64,000 nucleotides of DNA, from assembly GCA_022385755.1 (NCBI GenBank), contig MU278359.1, positions 434,001-498,000 on the forward strand. Direction: 5' to 3'. Source of the DNA: Trametopsis cervina. Lineage: Eukaryota; Basidiomycota; Agaricomycetes; Polyporales; Irpicaceae. Below are positions 35,344 through 45,051 of the stretch, one piece after another. Within the stretch, counting starts at the first letter, position 1, and each line of letters begins with the position of its first letter. The position numbers and the translations under genes were made by a program. The notes below the pieces were generated by a model. The model was not told the DNA's origin. It saw only the letters and a list, made by a program, of their open reading frames with translations, and made no database searches.

Positions 35344-35970
35344 GCGACAAGGTTCTCTGTGAGGGACCTCCGCTCGAGTAACGTACATTGTCGGCGCTGT
35401 AGGCGCAGCAATGATCCTGCAGGAGATGGGGACCCATGATGAGGGTCATGACCCTCAGCGCGCGGAAAAAGTAACTGATGACGTGGCTGGTATTTCATCT
35501 TGATCATTCATGTTCACAGTTTTCGATATATTCTTTGAGTGCTTGTGGTGCCCTCTCGCGCATATTATGTGCAGGAAAGCGCGACAAGGAGGGAGGAAGG
35601 GAGGTCCATGGGGCTGGTGATGACCCAACTTCAACCGAACCTATACTCGGACACATTGCAACTCCGCTCCCCCATACGAAAACCAATCAGCGCGGGCTCA
35701 GCACACATGCACCAACTGTCTGTGGCTCTCGAATAACAGGGTTACAATTCCATTGTTATGCCTAACACATTATAATACAGAGTGATGCTATTCATACACG
35801 GATACACGGATACTGGACGTTTACTGTTGCAATTACACGACTGGTATGACAACTGCACCTTCGAACAAACACGATTACGAGCCATTGCAGTGGTTTAAGA
35901 TAGCCGCGAGTCAAGAGTCCCGTGAAACGAGCTCGGCAGACGAAGAAGAAATGGACGGTCAACTGCTCTT
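35344..35970. repeat. Duplicated intergenic block, copy 2
   Basis: Counterpart of 31523-32116, on the 3' side of tyrosinase 3. Order of matching segments is the same throughout. Confidence 0.85.
35440..35457. promoter_or_regulatory. Perfect 18-bp palindrome, copy 2
   Basis: Identical to the palindrome at 31622-31639, within the duplicated block. Confidence 0.5.
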
Positions 35971-38067
35971 TCAGGCGGCGTAACCGCCAACCTTGCCGTG
36001 CGTCACGGAATCAAAGGTTTCATACTCGTCACGCCAGGGCTGCGCGCCGCCGCCACTACGCATAGCGCCTCCAGTGTGGACCTTCGCGGACTGCACCTTG
36101 ACCGCAAGAGATGGCACATCCTCCAGAGGAATCTCCGTTCCGTCGACCTGGCACGTGCGTCGAATACAAGCGGCATGAGTGCGACAAACGGGAGTAAAGA
36201 AGAACGGCATACCAGGGCACAACGCCAGCGCAGGCCTGCCTTCAGGTACTGTCGTACGACCTCGACATCGTTGATGTCAACCTGTTTGTCCACCAAATCC
36301 TCTGTGAAGCAGCATTTTAGAGTAGTCACGGAGGAGACCCATAAGCTGTCACGTTACCGGTCAGAAAAACTTGTCCATGAATCTTGACGTTCGCGGCCGA
36401 AAGTCGATTACAGTTCCCACAAAGCTTGCTCTCGTTCTTGAAGATGGCAACCACGCCAACTTCATCCCTCTGAGCGAGCCAGTCGGTAGGCTTCCCCTTC
36501 AGCTCTTCGTGGCAGAGGAAGACGTGGACATAGCCGCTGCGCGGATACTCGCTCGTGTTGATTGAGACGTTGACAACCCAGTCGCGATAATCTTTAGTGA
36601 GAGGGGCCTGTTCCGAGTCGTCGGCGGTGGAAGCGGCAAAAGGAGTCGCTCCAGGGATCTTGAATTTGGGGTCGCGCAAGAATTCTGGACCGTACAGCTT
36701 CTCGACGTGATCGCGAACGATCTCTTTCAACTCATCAGGGCTAACATCGCCCGCAGGGTACTCTGGATAGCGGTTTCCAACCGCGCGGCCGTCGTACGTC
36801 CGGTGTGAGGTCCAGAAGGCCTCGTTGCTGAAGTGGAATGGTTCCAGTTCGGAACCCTCGTAGGGGCCGGGGCCACGCGGAACTTTGCTGTCTGGGTTCA
36901 TAGCCTGCCACAATGCCAGGAGGCGATCGACCTGTAGCCACCGGAAGGTCAGCGTGGCATTCATGGCAAGAAGGAGGAAAGCACTAACATTTACATGGTG
37001 ATACCAGAATATAGGATCGAATGCGGCAACAGGGACAGAGCTCACATGTCCGCCATTGCCGAGCACATTGTGAACGGTATTGTGGACGCCCTCAAGGCTA
37101 TTCCCATCTTCGACCATTACCGTGTTTGACATCTCCTCCCAGGTCTTTGTAAACATCAGCAGGTTGTACACTTGCGTGCGTAATTGCCTGGACTGCGCAT
37201 GGAAGTGGCTGCACAAGAAAGATTCGCTTTGAGTAACGTGACAGGGCTGCGGGCACACTCACTTTTTCAGCAGGTCTGACTGAGTCTTGTCTCTGATTCC
37301 GGGACTACAGGGGTTGGGAGGGTGACGGATAGTCTCTGTCCACACAGTGAAGGGATGGGAGAAACGGTATGATGCTGTATCCCTCTGAAAGCGATAGGTG
37401 TATAACGGGTTGTCGATTTGGGTTTCGGTACCTAGCGGCGGCGAGCGGACGGTAATCGTCTGCTTAAAGAACACCAGAGGAATGTCCGAAGACGCGGCCC
37501 AGTCCCAATATCTGATCACCATGGTTTAGCACCTTCTAGGCTATCACACCAGAAAATAGACACATACGGGAGACGGAATTTTAGCGCAGCGTCACCGTAT
37601 GTCGTCTTGAGTCCGCGGTCTGTGTATTGATTTGCAATGTCCACTGCCTCGTTTCGCAAGACTTGCTGTCAACCGAGTGATAAGCACAGTCTCCGCGAGA
37701 TGAAAAATCATTAGAGCACCTCGAACAGTAGCATATAGACGCGGTGCCAGGTCGGGAAGAGGACGGTCGCGTGGGCGCAATAGCCAGCATTTGTCTGACT
37801 ACCGACATCATCCCAAGGAGTGTAAGGCAGGCCGTGAATGCCTAGCGTTGTGTGATCAGAAAGGATACGCATACAAGGCTTCGTGAAGGAACACGTACCA
37901 GCGAGCTGAAAATAACTGGTAAGGTCCTGCTCGTTCATACTCATTATCCTGTCGAGAGCGAGAATGTATATGTTCCACACATCGGGCTCTCTGTCCATGA
38001 GATGCTGAACATCGTGGCGGACTTCAACATGGCCGGGAAAGCCCACGATCTCGTAGTGATTGGCCAT
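35971..38067 (-). CDS. Tyrosinase 3 (type-3 copper polyphenol oxidase)
   Basis: Same exon layout, about 565 residues; exon 6 is 36931-36358. CuA motifs are GIHGLPYTPW, GYCAHATVLF and TWHRVYM. CuB motifs are GVHNTVHNVLG and FWYHHVNV. The C-terminal domain has KDYRDWVVNVSIN and KLCGNCNRLS with CxxC intact, and ends KVGGYAA. All six copper-binding histidines are present. The residue after the first CuB His is Asn, while tyrosinases 1 and 2 have Asp; in other type-3 enzymes Asn here helps hold the water used to deprotonate monophenols, so this copy may favour monophenolase activity. Expected to be cytosolic and latent. It has TATAAAAA about 60 bp upstream of the ATG and a promoter block shared with tyrosinase 2. 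Confidence 0.92.
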
Positions 38068-39193
38068 ATTGTGGTGGTTGGGGAACGATGGTGTCTGAGA
38101 CGAATGTCGAGGAGTATCGGCAAGTTTTTATACACGCGTGGAGCGCTAATGAGTCGAGGGTGCGCACATCCGACCGTAGTTTGTTGTCTGTCTGACGGTG
38201 AATGGTAGTCTCTGTGCTCCACCATGGGGAAGTTCGTTGCTCCTGCGATTGAGTGGGTGCTCTGTCGACGAGCGGACGCCGTGTCCGTTTGCTCCTATCA
38301 TCGGGATTGTGCAAAGGATCGACGAGGAGGACGCCGTCGAATATAGTGGAGAGGCACAATTCATGCGGGGCGTTGGAGTGCTATGTGTAGGACCAGTCAA
38401 CGAGAGCCACTTTAATATGCCGCCACGTACCGTGAATCGGCTACATTCCCCGCATGGTGGATGCATGTGCTACAGGTCACATCCACGCTGTGCTTCCAAG
38501 GCAACGTGAGCGTAATTGAGGTCGCCTCGATTACAGCGCGGAGACGGGGTCTCTCATGGGCGGGCGGGCGGCGGTGAATACGCGATTGGGGTTGCAGGTA
38601 CAGATCGCTGTTTACTGTCTTGTACCAATACGCCGGATGCTTCTAATGACCACCCGGCGATATGTATCTGATGAAGCCACGGGGAATGTGATCGAGGTGT
38701 AGAGCCCGTCAAGACTTCTCTATCAAAAAAGAAGAACGTCAGCCAGGGACCATCTGGAGGAGTAATAATGAGAAACTTGGATAACTGTCAGAAGTGGTCA
38801 AAAGCGCGACGTGTTGAATTGAATATATGCTGCACGTCCGGTCATAGCCAAAGTCCGTGGTGCAGCGCGGGATACGGGCACATCAACATCGCACAGTTCA
38901 CAAGCCATCAGGGAGAGTTCGAGTGTACGGGCAAGTACACCAGGTTCCGATAAACTCAGGTCCATGGGGTCTGAAGCCGCTGATGGAATTGAGGCTACAA
39001 AGCACGTTCATATTCAGACACTCATAATGGGACGATCCGAAATCCCGACACATTCGCATATGAATACAAGGTTCGCAATCTTACATTGCGCCGCAAGACG
39101 CTCATAACTATGAAGGTTGACACTTGGCATGGTCAGCGTCATTGCACAAGACAGGGGTAATTCAGCCTACACTTACCCCATCAACATCTAGAC
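38068..39193. other. Intergenic between tyrosinase 3 promoter and the lone C-terminal-domain gene
   Basis: Holds the tyrosinase 3 promoter block and, at about 38.57-38.95 kb, sequence similar to 35.05-35.34 kb. No supported coding feature. Confidence 0.55.
38125..38220 (-). promoter_or_regulatory. Promoter block of tyrosinase 3 with TATA box
   Basis: TATAAAAA (38125-38132, minus strand), 58-65 bp before the ATG, plus the conserved block 38148-38220 described for tyrosinase 2. Spacing of block, TATA and ATG is the same in both genes. Confidence 0.6.
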
Positions 39194-39817
39194 TTAGGCG
39201 GCGCTGAAGCCGCCAACCTTGCCGCGAGTGACATCAGGGTGGGTCTCCCACTCGCCCCGTCTTGGCTGACCGGGAGATCTGCCAGGCGTACGCTTGGGAA
39301 CGTGGACAACGGCTGACTGCACCTTGACGGTCAGCGAGGGTACAGTCTCCAGGGGGATCTCGGTGTCTCCGACCTGTGCAACCATGTATGAGAGATGGAC
39401 ATGGGGTGTCGAAGTGAGGAGAAAGGTTACCAGAGAGCACCGCCATCGCAGTTGTGTTCTGAGATAGTTCACAATGGGCTGTACTTTGTTGATGTCCTGC
39501 CCCCGTTCCGCCAGATCCTCTACTCACACTAGTGAGCAAAGCGAAATAGGCTACGTGGAGATAAACATACCCGATAGGAAGACCTGGCCGTTGATGCGTA
39601 CACCCAAAGACGCGTACGAGCCAAAATACCCGCCTTGGGAGGTGTCGCCCTTGAATACTGAGACGACGCCGATCTGGTTCGGGTCGACCATCCACTGGTC
39701 AGGGGTGCCCGCGGGCTCTTCGCTCGACAGGAACACATGTACGTGTCCGCTCCGTTGGAACTCATCCGGGTTGACCGAGACGTTGACGACCCAGTCGCGG
39801 TAGTCGCTGTCTGACAT
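39194..39817 (-). CDS. Free-standing tyrosinase C-terminal domain protein
   Basis: Three exons (39817-39571, 39519-39431, 39373-39194) give 171 residues. It begins MSDSDYRDWVVNVSVNPDEF and aligns at once with the C-terminal domain of the neighbouring tyrosinases ([17 protein letters not shown]), continuing through RSGHVHVFL, VRINGQVFLSG, LRWRCSL and TVKVQSA to the family ending KVGGFSAA. No copper-binding catalytic domain precedes it; upstream 1.8 kb holds none. The last two exons are 89 and 180 nt, the same sizes as in tyrosinase 1, with the same splice phases. In full enzymes this domain shields the active site and its CxxC aids copper loading. Here the two Cys positions are G62 and F65 without a gap, so that copper role is lost. 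The intact frame argues for a functional gene rather than debris. Confidence 0.85.
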
Positions 39818-41666
39818 TGTGACTGCGGAGTGTAGTTCGGTGAACGGAAGAAAGGTGCTGGAAATTAGGACTGCGAGGAAGCTCCTTGAGGGTCGTATGT
39901 GCTGACGTCAGCAGAGGGTATCCCGAATTGAAGTTTCCAAAGTGGTCGATGGCGTCTGGTCAGATGGCCAGCATTGGTTTGTCGTCTACTCATGTGGATA
40001 TCGTTTGGATTTGGCCTATCCATCTGGGGTCCTAGGACCCCGACGCACCCAGGTTCGCCGTACTGAGCATGCAGCGCTGGGCGACCGAAGTTCTGCAGTT
40101 CGGTTATATAGTAGCGAGTCGAAAAGTCGCCTGCTTCACCTTCAGAGTATGATGCGACATGGCACTCGCAAGGTGAAGCAGCCGGACAGTGTCTTGTTGT
40201 GTTACAACTATGGACCTGCAGAGGATATGCCGTCAGAAATTACGGTTCTGTCCGGGGACAGACAGCTCACCGATATGCCACTCCAACCACACGCATACAG
40301 GAGACAATCGTGCGCATATGGCAGACAATCGCGCGCATAGCATGAACCCTCCCGGAAATGAATGAATACGGCGCCCCTGTATATGCGGGGAAAGCAGACA
40401 AGGCTCCCAGGATTGTTGAGCAGGTGCTGTGCTCAGAGGGGCAAATCGTCCGTCTGACAAGGCTGAGCGGTAGCTGCTGCGAGACACGTTTGACCTTGGA
40501 GTTTGGATGTGATAGCTTTGGCATTCCCCGTGACCGTGTCCTGGACAAAGCTCCGTGGAATCAAATTGTCCAGCAAAGACCCTGCCTCATCCTGCGAGAG
40601 TCGCAAACTGGGCTACCGGCCATCCGCAAAAGACATGCGCCACGAAGCCGCGTGATATCGAAATTCGGATACACGAAGAATATTGCACGGACGGACATTC
40701 GCAAGTGGGCGCCGCCATCTTGCCTGAGCAAAGTATATCTGGACGAGGAAACGTGTCTGGATATTTGTCTTGATGACGTCGAGTTGCGTACAGCTTGCCA
40801 AGCGACAGAGGTGAGATAAGACAAACTGTTTGCTCTTTTTACTGGATGCAAGGGTGTTGGTGTGTAGAATTGAAAGGGGGTCTCGGTAAGACTTGAGCTC
40901 CTCATTCTTTATTGGCTCATGTCTCATCCGGCATTTGCGGTCCGACAGCGGCCGCTCAAGTTCAGTACCGCAACATACGTTGACGGAAACTCTTCCTCTC
41001 ATGCGCCAGGACAGTGCTACTGTAGCTCAAGAGCTTTGTGGCAACCATGCAACGTACCCCACTCATATCCACTGACAAAACCCGAGATCCCTCCTGCCAC
41101 GCTATCCAATATGGGTGTCTCTTGTCAACTGCCATCAGCAGCCTTCCCGGTGCACGTTTGTTCGAAGCAGAACACAACCAGGTGGGAACTCGGAAGTGCG
41201 CCATGAATGCAGCACATGCCGTATTTCACCCGAGTCTGATATACGGACACGACTCGGCTGGGACGCACTCTGTCTCTGCAGCATCATCGCGTCATAGTGT
41301 GAGCTCAAACACCCCTCTCTGCTCCCGGACCACAACTGCTAACAAAATACGGATGCCTGCGATAGGCAGAAACGCGAGTGGCACTGCTGCAAGACGGTGT
41401 GTCGCACTGCAGAGATGCTTGATAATGTCTGGCGTCCCCATGACAAGCAAGTAGCACAACCCATGCGCTTCTCGCAAACGTTGATACTCTCCGGACAATC
41501 GCCCAGAAGCCGTGCGGTCTATTCCAACAAATGATATGCCCTTGATCGAAAGAGAGAGAGACTTCTCTCGCCTATCCTATACATAGCTCGTCTTCGCGTG
41601 AATCGCAAATCCCCCCTTCCCCGCCCCCTACCTGCACCACGACCTGCCTGAAGACTACCGTCGGCC
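39818..41666. other. Intergenic, 1.85 kb upstream of the lone C-terminal-domain gene and secreted copy B
   Basis: Divergent promoter region. Contains a CRE-type palindrome (39900-39913), a TATATAA-like site near 40103, and several ORFs of up to 153 codons (for example 40358-40819 plus) with no recognisable domain and no consistent splicing. A minus ORF at 41292-41498 has a hydrophobic stretch but no family match. Nothing is supported as a gene. Confidence 0.5.
39900..39913. promoter_or_regulatory. CRE-type 14-bp palindrome
   Basis: TGCTGACGTCAGCA, perfectly palindromic with a TGACGTCA core, the binding site of bZIP dimers of the CREB/ATF and Maf type. It lies 83 bp upstream of the ATG of the lone C-terminal-domain gene. 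Confidence 0.5.
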
Positions 41667-42684
41667 ATGTTCGCTCAGCTTTGCACCGCTGCTCTCCTCG
41701 CCTTCGGTCTCACTGGCGCGCCGCGCCGGCAGGGCATTGTCGGATTCTACGACCCAACGACGCTCGGAGGTTCATGGCTTGATAATGCAGGCGATGGCCT
41801 CGGGGAGCCACTCAATGTATGTAACGTTGATGTATGATGCCTGCGAATCCGCATGAACATCTCCCTTCAGGTTGTCATCTCGGGCTTGAGTTCCCCCCAG
41901 GTTCTGACTGATACCGGCCTCCTCAATTACGCAGAAGCGATCGGCTTGTGAGTTCTTCACGATTCGTGCATTGTGGAACGTATACTGAGCACCCCATTAT
42001 AGCGCAAACGAGTGTTTCGATATCCATCTCGGGAACCCCCAGTCCGCCAATCTTGGTGATGGTAATGGATGGGTTAACCAGACCGTCGAGCTTCGTCAAG
42101 ACTACGGCAGCCCGGACCTCGGCACCTGCTTGGAGAGTCTAATCGGTGGAAACCATTTCAGGTGGGTCAGGACGTGCTGTGAATTGCAGGAACGAGGATG
42201 AGTGCTGATGCAGCCTATCGCTCAATCTAGAGTGTACCGCCAGAATGGAGCACTGGCCAACAGCGGTGCGCTCTTCCTCGCGTAAGTCCCTTTTCGCACA
42301 TTTCCAGACATCCTGTGGACTAAGAATCTGGCTGGCATATAAGCGTTTCGCAGGAGGAACCTGTCACGGACAACCACGATATCATACCGAACGGCTACAA
42401 CCTGGGACGGTACGTATCCCTTGCGTCTTGAGTCAGTGTTGCCAATGCTGATGCCACTACAGAGACGCACTCGTGCAGGCCGCGGTAGGCGTGACCACAC
42501 ACAACGGCGTATCATACACAACGACCGCGGAGACTCTAGTCGGTATCATGCCGGTAGGATCCACGGGCGTGAACCACGGTGAGCGCGACTCTGGTCTCGA
42601 AGCTCCTCAAAGGTAGATTGACGTGAGTTTACAGGCATCGCGGTGGACGGAAACGCTATCTTCCTGACGGTCAGAATAAACTAA
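41667..42684 (+). CDS. Secreted protein of a basidiomycete family, copy B
   Basis: Seven exons between 41667 and 42684. Signal peptide MFAQLCTAALLAFGLTGAPR. Segments: GLGEPLN, VVISGLSSPQVLTDTGLLNY, NECFDIHLGNPQS, NLGDGNGWVNQTVELRQDYG, CLESLIGGNHFRVYRQNGAL, ANSGALFLAVSQEEP, NGYNLGR, GVNHGIAVDGNAIFLTV. Intron positions match copy A at 26594-27678, including the junctions in GGNHFR|VY, FLA|VS and NH|G. Probably a secreted, N-glycosylated protein; no enzyme motif recognised. Placement on the other side of the tyrosinase array and in opposite orientation suggests an older duplication around this locus. The acceptor before AVSQEEP was chosen because it keeps phase and matches copy A. Confidence 0.78.
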
Positions 42685-43236
42685 ACGGTGGCGGACGCAC
42701 ACTTTCGTTCATTACTTTTAACGACCCTGTAACGACCTCTCATGACCTCACTCTCTTGTTGTTCAGCATAGCTACTTAATATGATCTAGTTTGATACTAT
42801 CCCCAGCTGCACAGTGTCAGCGAAGCCTCTGAGATAGTACTCCTCCTGCACGAGTCCAAGTCTTCTAATCAGCACCTTCCTGACGCGCAGCGCAGCGTAC
42901 GCGGCGGTCATGGGTCTTTCACAACACTCGAGGGGAGTTTCGAAACGGTAGCGCACGGGACATGGGTGTCCAACGCACCTTGTAGAAATACAATCGGATA
43001 ACCAATTCTGCACCAGGGTCAGTGCTTGTGATGAACAAAGTCCTTTGAAATCCACAAATTGAGACGGAACTACATAAAATGTACAGTATGTGTAATCACA
43101 GGATAATTGTAAAATCGTATAAGCCATGAGAGAGAACAGTACCAGAGCAGTCCTTATAGCCATTGGACAGGAAGGAAAAAGGAGACACGACCACCAGTCG
43201 AACGCTTACTCTTGTCTGGCTTGAATGGGACAAGGC
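42685..43236. other. Intergenic, 3' of secreted copy B
   Basis: Only a 125-codon minus ORF (42786-43163) without recognisable features. Nothing supported. Confidence 0.5.
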
Positions 43237-43552
43237 TTAGGCTTCGGCGTCGGTTTGGGTTTCGGTTTCGGCGACGGAGGACCAGCCATCGTCGAAACCG
43301 GCTTCGCGTGCGCTACCGAATGACATCCTTTCATCGCTGTATAGATGCTGTGGCGTTATGTCGTAGAGTAAGCTGCTGTGGTGTGTGCTCTTGAGGCGCG
43401 GTGTATGACGGTTTGGCTCGCTGTGGTACTTCCCAGGTATATCGGGGCTATATTCTTCGCAATGCAATATAGCCTGGTGCAACAGGACGGTTAGCGATGC
43501 ATCATATGAGAGGGCCAGATTTTACACCCACATAATGGAATTTCGGAGCCAT
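43237..43552 (-). CDS. Hypothetical small protein, low support
   Basis: A model of two exons: MAPKFHYVG from 43552, a GT-AG intron with a CTAAC branch site, then an open frame to the stop at 43237 ending DDGWSSVAETETQTDAEA. About 85 residues, polar, acidic at the end. The Glu/Thr tail comes from a GGTTTC-type simple repeat on the plus strand. No homology recognised. The intron signals and the ATG favour a gene, but a chance frame is possible. Confidence 0.3.
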
Positions 43553-44147
43553 GGTAGTCGTAGGACACCACCCAGAGGGCAGCTGGTCCCCGGCTCTGAG
43601 GGAGGGCGGATGGTGCCCTCGGGCGGGCGGGCTTGAGAGGAATGTCAGTACTGCAGTCTATCGCGCATTATTGAGGGTAACGTACTTGTAGAGTAGTAAC
43701 ATGAGTGAGGGGGTTTGGAAACTCCTGACAAGCTTTCGGTGTATACTTATAGCTTCCTGTGGGCGTTTCATGCCTGGCTGCCTCGCCTGCTGTGCACAGT
43801 AGCGAGGTTAAAACAGTAAAAGAAGCATCCACATGCTGTGATCAAAGTCCTGCAATTGGAGTTCAATTGCTTAGTGCTGCGCTCGTCGAAGATGTGATTG
43901 CTGTGCAGAAAACCGCTTGCAGCGGAGAAGTAGAGGCTACGTAGTGAATCAGCATGCACGAAGTTGATACCATTACCCGAAAGGTGTACTTGTTTGACAC
44001 GCAGTCTGAGAGAAGGGTCAGTCTTGACTAAGCCCAGCGCACAGCCTGGGAGGAAGATATTCATCGCTATAATATTGGAAGCAGGTCTGACCACAGCATT
44101 GTGCGGCGATGTAACAACGTGAACTGCGTGTTTGGGTGATAAGAAGC
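43553..44147. other. Intergenic
   Basis: About 600 bp with only short conflicting ORFs on both strands. Nothing recognised. Confidence 0.5.
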
Positions 44148-44754
44148 CTATGACTTGTCTCCCTTCACCAACAGATCCGACAAGTCCACGCTGGTGCCCA
44201 CTGGGACCGCATGTGTCGAGTGCTGCTCGAAGCTCCTATATAACGCAACAGCGCAGTGTCAGGAGATGACTCAGGTGTAAATGAAGGGGTTCGCCCTCGA
44301 CGCACTGGGGATATCTGAGGCGATGGACCGGCGGCCGCCTCGCATCAGCCACGACAAGGTTCTCTATTTGTCCTACAGCGGATAGCGCCAGGTGCTTGTT
44401 GTTCAACTCGGTCCACACCGATTTCTCGGTTTGGTACATCTTAATCCAGCGCGTGAGGTATGTTTCGTCGCCCGGGGCAGGAGCAAACTTGTAGAAGAGG
44501 ATGGCTGCCAGCCCAGCGAGCGCCCAATTCCTCCAGGTCTTATTCGCGAAGGCTAAGATGCCATCCTGAAGTCAATTATCGAGCACGGCAGCGATATGCA
44601 GCAGGATGGACGCACTTTCTTGTGGGTAAACGGTGTTATCCTCGGGGTGGTGATGGTGGTCATCGTGGGCAGCGGACGACGCTAACCTCCGAGAAACAGC
44701 GGCTGAGACCACGGTGGCCCGCGGCTTGAACAGCGCTGCCCTCGCGAGAGACAT
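44148..44754 (-). CDS. NADH:ubiquinone oxidoreductase accessory subunit, 17.8 kDa type
   Basis: Three exons (44754-44616, 44552-44306, 44235-44148) give 157 residues. An Arg/Ala-rich mitochondrial presequence (MSLARAALFKPRATVVSAAV, SRRLASSA) is followed by a His run (DDHHHHPED). One membrane helix follows (NWALAGLAAILFYKF), then KMYQTEKSVWTELNNKHLAL and LRYPQSFEQHSTHAVPVGTS. The last segment resembles the Neurospora complex I 17.8 kDa subunit around its KYP-x-x-F-Q-Q motif, and length and layout agree. It would sit in the inner mitochondrial membrane as an accessory subunit of complex I. The acceptor before FANKTWRNW was picked by phase; the alternative hits a stop. Confidence 0.75.
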
Positions 44755-45051
44755 GGCTGGAGAATATGGCTAGAGAGACGGGTCGGGTGTAGGTTGTACG
44801 AACAGGCAGACGCGAGCCGGGACTTTCCCTGAGATGTTTTCCTTACGTAAGCAGACAGGCGCCTCTCTCTCGCCGCCGTGACGCGTTATTCGGCGCATCA
44901 AAATGTCTGTAAACATTTATTGAGCTGTGGTCAACGACCAGAAGCCTTCACTCTCTTCATCATCCACATTCGCAGGCCCAACACACTCGTCCCTCAGGTC
45001 AGACGTCCCGCAATACCATAACCTTACCGAGCTCGCTGCTGTAGAGCCTAC

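Larger units (their letters stand above)
34211..35970. other. Intergenic between tyrosinase 2 promoter and tyrosinase 3 3' end
   Basis: About 1.76 kb without a supported gene. Left end: promoter block shared with tyrosinase 3. Middle (34.4-35.0 kb): unique. 35.05-35.34 kb: patchy similarity to 38.57-38.95 kb. Right end (35344-35970): duplicated block with the second 18-bp palindrome. Confidence 0.6.

Noticed and set aside
40358..40819. 153-codon plus ORF in the 39.8-41.7 kb gap
   Set aside because: No domain, no promoter or splice context, and overlapping ORFs of similar size on the other strand.
41292..41498. Minus ORF with a hydrophobic segment, possibly a membrane-protein remnant
   Set aside because: Only one helix-like stretch, no matching neighbouring exons; could not be tied to any family.
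43237..43270. GGTTTC/GGTTTCGGCG simple repeat
   Set aside because: Too short and irregular to report as a separate repeat; mentioned under the hypothetical protein.
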